From assembly GCA_963989385.1 (NCBI GenBank), contig OZ022511.1, positions 5,146,001-5,210,000 of the forward strand: a DNA stretch of 64,000 nucleotides, written 5' to 3'. This stretch comes from Ctena decussata (Eukaryota > Mollusca > Bivalvia > Lucinida > Lucinidae). The position numbers and the translations under genes are program-made. Below the pieces are notes generated by a model. It was not told the DNA's origin. It saw only the letters and a program-made list of their open reading frames with translations, and did not search any database. Position 1 is the stretch's first letter, and every line of letters starts with the position of its first letter. This document shows, one piece after another, positions 59,560-64,000 of this stretch.

Positions 59560-62165
59560 TTAGCACTAGTTCCACTGAGGAGACCAAGCGAAACTTCATG
59601 AAAATCGAGTCTAGTAACAAGGGTCTGGATGCAATTAATATAAGCTATATACTAAATCACAAAGATGTCAAAGCAGCTATTCCACCTTACTTTAAAAACA
59701 GAATCCTCCTCTAATTTCCTACAGTTATATGTCACCTATTGCAACCAAAATTTTTAATTACAGGGATGTGCTGCGGCGCCTAAACACCGAGGACGTGGTC
59801 GTTTATCTTCCTGTTTGCACCTGTACCTCCTCTAAGTAGTGTTACCAACCAACAGGTCACATTATAACTGGTGTTCTTGGCATTGTTAAAAATAACAACT
59901 AAATCTTTCAGTTGGAATCAGAATTCAAGGTTAATTATGGATTCTGTTGAAGATTATGCAAGGCGCTGGGCTAAGAAGGAGGAAGTTGAAGTTGACACAC
60001 TATCTGAGTGGGTCAAATCGATAGCGTCTTTGGTAAACAAGCGGATTTCTATTTTTGACACGACCATGTCTACCCGATGTAAAATTAAAATCTTAAAAAC
60101 TTCCTTCAAGAGCAGAGAATACATAAAGAAGTAGGAACATGGCCCAGACTACGTAGTTTCGGCTAATAAAGCCTCGTCAGTGACCCTGACAATATCTTGT
60201 GACGAAACCAGAAAAACAGCATACTGTAATTTTTTAATTTTGATGGGGCAGTCGATTCAAAGACTGATTAAATTCAAAAGGATCCAAATAATATAAAAGG
60301 CGATGATCTAGATTAATAGTCTAAATCGATCTCAAATTTTAGATTTCTCAGAATCTTTCCTCTGATGTCAAAGGATGGATATAATAAAAATATAATCTGC
60401 ACTGTGGATGATGTACGGGGAGACGTTTTACGGCCGCCACACGGTCTTCGACATTACTGACGTCACTGCTGAGCTGGCAGATCTCCATGATAAATATGTC
60501 GTAGTTCCAGCAGATAAAGCATCTAAAAAATATTGTGTTTGTTTTCAAGGCACACTGCATGAACTACTTGAGAGAGGAGCTTGGTCTCAAAACTTCGGAT
60601 GGTAAAAGTAAAAATTATGCAAAGACCAGGACTTGAAACAACCAAAATCCAAATCCAGCCCTCAAACCATAGTTGGAAACAACTAAGATTACAAATAATC
60701 AAGATACAGAGAACATATGGCCAACCGAGTGAGCAGCTTGTTCCCAAAAGGTGGCCACTCAGCAACCCAAACCGAACCAAAAATAATTAGAACATACATA
60801 AGGTAAAACATCACAGAAACTCTGACACCAAAAACAGGCAACAGAGAACCACACCAGAACTACCGCCTTGGAACGGTCAGTAATGAATTACTGGGGAGCT
60901 TAAATCGATTTAACCCTACATATACATGCACTTCGTCGTCTGAGGAGGAAATTCTATGAAACCACAAGACGGTTCAACTTTCCTTTGGAATTTCCACAGC
61001 AGAGGAAGATCTTGATGTTCCAAAACTGTATTGGATCCCTAAGTTACATAAAGATCCGTATAAGCAACGATTTATTGCGGGTTCGGCTAAGTGCTCTACA
61101 AAATCTCTCTCTCCCAGATTCTTACAAGAATCCTTACGGCAGTTAAGGATTTTCTGCAAAAATATTGTTGTCTATCTTACGCGAGAAGTGACGTAATTTC
61201 GTAAATCAGATGTGGATCCTATTCTAAAGAGCTTTTGAAAGTTTAAAAGCCCAAGCACTTTTCGAAATAGATAGCATAAGAACCTTCGATTTCCCTGCGC
61301 TTTATACGACAATTCCACATGACAAATTGAAATCTAAATCAAAAGAAATTGTAAACAATTGTTTCTTTCACAAAAACGGAAATCGTCGGCACAAATACCT
61401 TATTCCTGGGTATCTGAGCACATATTTTGTTGAGAACCACTCTGATGTTCGTACAAAATATTCTGAGGATGATGTCATTTAAATGCTGGAATTTCTTATC
61501 GACAATATTTACGTGGAGATTAGCGGACAGATTTTTCAACAGACAGTTGGCCTTCCAATGGGCACTTACTGCGCCCCCTTACTTACCTACTTGTTTCTTT
61601 ACGGGTATGAGGCGGAGTTAACACAAGGGCTCTTAAAAAGGGTAATAAGCACCTTGCACAGAAATTCAACTTCGCCTACAGGTACATAGTCGATGTTCAG
61701 TCTCTGAATAATCCAAATATTTCTGAGTTTATTGACCTCTTCTATCCATGTGAACTTGAAATTATAGACACCACAGAGTCCAGTTCATCTGCCTCAAACT
61801 TAGATGGTTATCTCTATATTGACAATGGAAAGCTTGTCACTAGGCCTGATAACAAGAGGGGCGACTTCAATTTCCTATAGTTAACTTTTCATTTTTGAGT
61901 AGTACAGTAATATCCCTTCGACACCTGCATACGGACTTTATGTTTCTCAGCTACTCCGCTATGCTAGAGCCTGTTACAAATATGAAGACTTTGTTGAAAG
62001 AGGGAAGGTGCTCACTCGTAAACTGTTGACATAGGGCTATCAGAAAGTAAATCTTGTGTCGACAGTTAAACAGTTTTATGGGAAACACCATGATCTCTTT
62101 GATCCCTGCAACGTGGCCGTTTCTAAACTAATTTCCGATGTTATGGCCTCAGCCGAAGCTTAGGA
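59560..62165 (+). pseudogene. Penelope-like reverse transcriptase, multiply broken
   Basis: Remnant of a large reverse transcriptase, read in shifting frames with stops. Recognisable pieces in order: SVEDYARRWAKKEEVEVDTL (about 59938), HDKYVVVPADKAS (about 60487), PKLYWIPKLHKDPYKQRF (about 61018), motif A as FDFPALYTTIPHDKLKS (about 61285), motif B as QTVGLPMGTYCAPLL (about 61540), then FAYRYIVDVQSLN (about 61675) where the family normally has a YIDD-type catalytic motif, and ESSSSASNLDGYLYIDNG. A family X unit is inserted at 60607-60912. The G-x-PMGT-x-CAP motif suggests a Penelope-like group; the exact clade is uncertain. Confidence 0.8.
60607..60912 (-). repeat. Family X unit inserted in the RT pseudogene
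   Basis: About 306 bp, nearly identical to 50832-51134. It separates two RT pieces that would otherwise be continuous, so its edges (AAAATTATGCAAAGACC and ATCGATTT) approximate true unit boundaries. Possible TAA at the junctions; duplication unclear. Confidence 0.85.
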
Positions 62166-62749
62166 AAGCTTTCTTATATCGGACGTTCTTTTTCACTGAC
62201 TTTTTTCCAGTGACACATAGATATGGCGGGTGTAAAATAATAGACAGGTGATGCTAACTACTCGCGAGCACCTGATCACACCTCTATTTTGGGGTCCATA
62301 TCTGTGTATCTAATATATTCCGGAATTGTCAATGTTAAAATGATTTACGAGTTCCGACTTATGATTTTGGTACTTTGGGCACTTTCATGTAGCACATAAT
62401 GTACCGACCCATCTAGTTTACATGCAGAAGCAGTAATTTCTATTTATGAACACTGATGTGATCAGTTTAATATAATCAATCTAGATTTAAAGATTTTTGC
62501 ACTGCTGCCGACAGTTATACTGTCTCTACTAAAGCTGATCTTGCAAAAATTTTCTTACGATAGATTTACTAGAGCGAGTTTAATTGCAGTGGGGACCAAG
62601 GGAACTGCATTGTGCTCTTATTGGATTGTGCGGGAGAGTTCAGACATTAACATTGTTTATAATGCTTTAAGATTGTTTAACTATCTCCAAACTTGTTAGT
62701 TGATATCTAAAACTGTTTCATAGTGCTCTGATAATATATAATATTTTTT
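62166..62749. other. 3' flank of the RT pseudogene
   Basis: The first ~150 bp still resemble translated retroelement (THRYGGCKIIDR near 62212). The rest is AT-rich without features. Confidence 0.45.
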
Positions 62750-62985
62750 GAGCCGCGACGCGAGAAAGCCAACAAAGTGGTTGTGCACCCAGCGCAGACT
62801 CAGAGCGACCTATTCATCTGGCCAGTCCAATCAGACTCTTTGCTTAGTGCTTTAAGAGTAGCTAAGGGTCTAAGCTACCTCCATGCGGACAGCGAAGACT
62901 CCGATCAGACTGGGCGGATGCCCCGGCTGATCTGAATCTGCGCTGGGCGCTCAACCACTTTTTTGGTTTTCTCGTGTCGCGGCTC
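62750..62985. mobile_element. Palindromic GAGCCGCGAC MITE
   Basis: 236 bp; ends GAGCCGCGACGCGAG and CTCGTGTCGCGGCTC. The right flank is ATAT and the left flank TTTT. Confidence 0.9.
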
Positions 62986-63321
62986 ATATTATATATTGTA
63001 AGACTGGGACAATCCAAAATATAAGTGTGTGTTGCTGAGTTCGATCTAGTGTTCAATGCCACGGCTGAGTATGCGCTATATCACCTAAATCAGAGGGTAC
63101 ATTTTGCCAAATATGCATTGATGTAATTTTGGCGCAAACATAAAAGCTGATTAGATTTTGCTGACCTAGACCTCACTTTAAGGATACGGGACGCCTGAGT
63201 ATTTTAATGTTCTACTTAATATAATAGCATTGTTGGAAATGCCCTGATAGGGATACATCTTTTTTCCATCATCAATTTTGTTTATAGACCGAACAGGCAA
63301 ATTTGGTTTGTATTTCCTCAG

Positions 63322-63345
63322 AAAATGTCGTCGAAGCTCATACAG
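63322..63345 (+). other. Candidate short first coding exon (very tentative)
   Basis: A TTTCCTCAG acceptor-like sequence is followed by AAAATGTCGTCGAAGCTC and a strong donor CAG|GTAAGT at 63346. This could start a gene continuing beyond the window, coding MSSKLIQ. There is no further exon evidence. Confidence 0.15.
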
Positions 63346-63518
63346 GTAAGTCGTGAATATTTCTCCTAAACTTGCAATAGCCCTTTATCATTTTTCAAAA
63401 TACAAGTTACACATTCTAAAACTGCAATCATAGTTTGCTTGCAGGGAAAAATATTATTTCAAATGACAGCAATCAATATTATTTTGTCACGCTCTGAACG
63501 TAATGATTCTTTACAGCA

Positions 63519-63577
63519 AAAGCTCAGATTAGCCTGGGCATCCTCTAACTATGATTAAAATCTTCTCGTTTTGTAGG
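63519..63577 (+). mobile_element. Fragment of the palindromic MITE
   Basis: CTCAGATTAGCCTGGGCATC matches the inner left-arm boxes of the family. Termini are absent. Confidence 0.55.
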
Positions 63578-64000
63578 AACGATTCGAGGGTCCTTATAAA
63601 TCTGAATTTAAACAAGCAAATGCTTTATCAAGTCGTGCAGGCACAGGCTGACACAGGATGTGGTCTTTTCATAGAGATTAATTCAGTGTTCAAATATCAG
63701 CTTATTCATGCGGTCATTTTCATGTGCAGGCGTTTGTTTTTTGTAGTGTACATCTCTGAATCAAAATATTGTAGCTCTTACACATCTGATTAAAACATTT
63801 CAAATTTCTAATCTAGGCCCATGGAAAAAGTAATGAATTTTTTTTTGTCATGTTCAAACTCGCTAAGATTAAACTCTTAGGTACAATTACCCGTGGAGAA
63901 GAGGACAAACATTAGTAATGGGTTGGATTTCTTGTACATAAGGACATGGTGAGTGCTGTCTTGGGATACCGACCGGTCTCCTGCAGACTTTTTACAATCC

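Overview
The window looks like non-coding, repeat-saturated DNA from an animal genome, most plausibly a marine bivalve mollusc. It is AT-rich, has no bacterial-style gene spacing, and I find no intact protein-coding gene of cellular function in 64 kb. The long reading frames are retroelement debris, frames running through tandem repeats, or chance. The taxonomic guess rests on inference: tRNA-derived SINEs with a tail resembling the Nin/DC-type domain, a degraded Penelope-like reverse transcriptase, an RTE-like reverse transcriptase, and a hyper-abundant palindromic ~236-bp MITE of a kind I associate with venerid-type clams. That last association is from memory and was not searched.

Layout. 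0.3-20.3 kb: two diverged copies of an old duplication (about 0.3-7.6 kb and 12.1-20.3 kb), peppered with later insertions. Comparing the copies exposes several near-empty sites. Between them lies a degenerate ~150-bp tandem array (10.3-11.6 kb). 21-29 kb: a 45-bp minisatellite, several MITEs, a complete SINE with its target duplication, a cruciform-capable palindrome, and a 2-kb inverted repeat with ~0.7-kb arms. 29-38 kb: four diverged tRNA-like sequences, more MITEs, and a TA-flanked MITE that itself received an 824-bp Tc1/mariner-derived element, with a matching empty site at 19.3 kb.

38.5-57.6 kb: the most striking object. Two arrays of about 1.1-1.4 kb, each with about 11-12 copies of the palindrome TTGTAGGAATATTCCTACAA, sit in inverted orientation about 16 kb apart. 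Their outermost ~230 bp are nearly identical as inverted repeats and the pair is flanked by a 4-bp ACAT duplication. This reads as one 19.1-kb giant inverted-repeat (foldback-like) element. Nested in it are SINEs, MITEs, an RTE-like fragment, GCGCATGCGC-rich repeats and a 2.67-kb element with ~450-bp terminal inverted repeats. The ends of that nested element read CACAGAG/CACAGTG and are flanked by ATAAA, a Transib/RAG-like signature.

57.8-64 kb: four more MITEs and a broken Penelope-like reverse transcriptase pseudogene split by a ~306-bp repeat unit that also occurs elsewhere in the window.

The elements do not form a pathway. The biology visible here is transposition, nested insertion and inverted duplication. 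Identities come from reading the sequence by eye; no database search or alignment was run, and boundaries of degenerate repeats are approximate.
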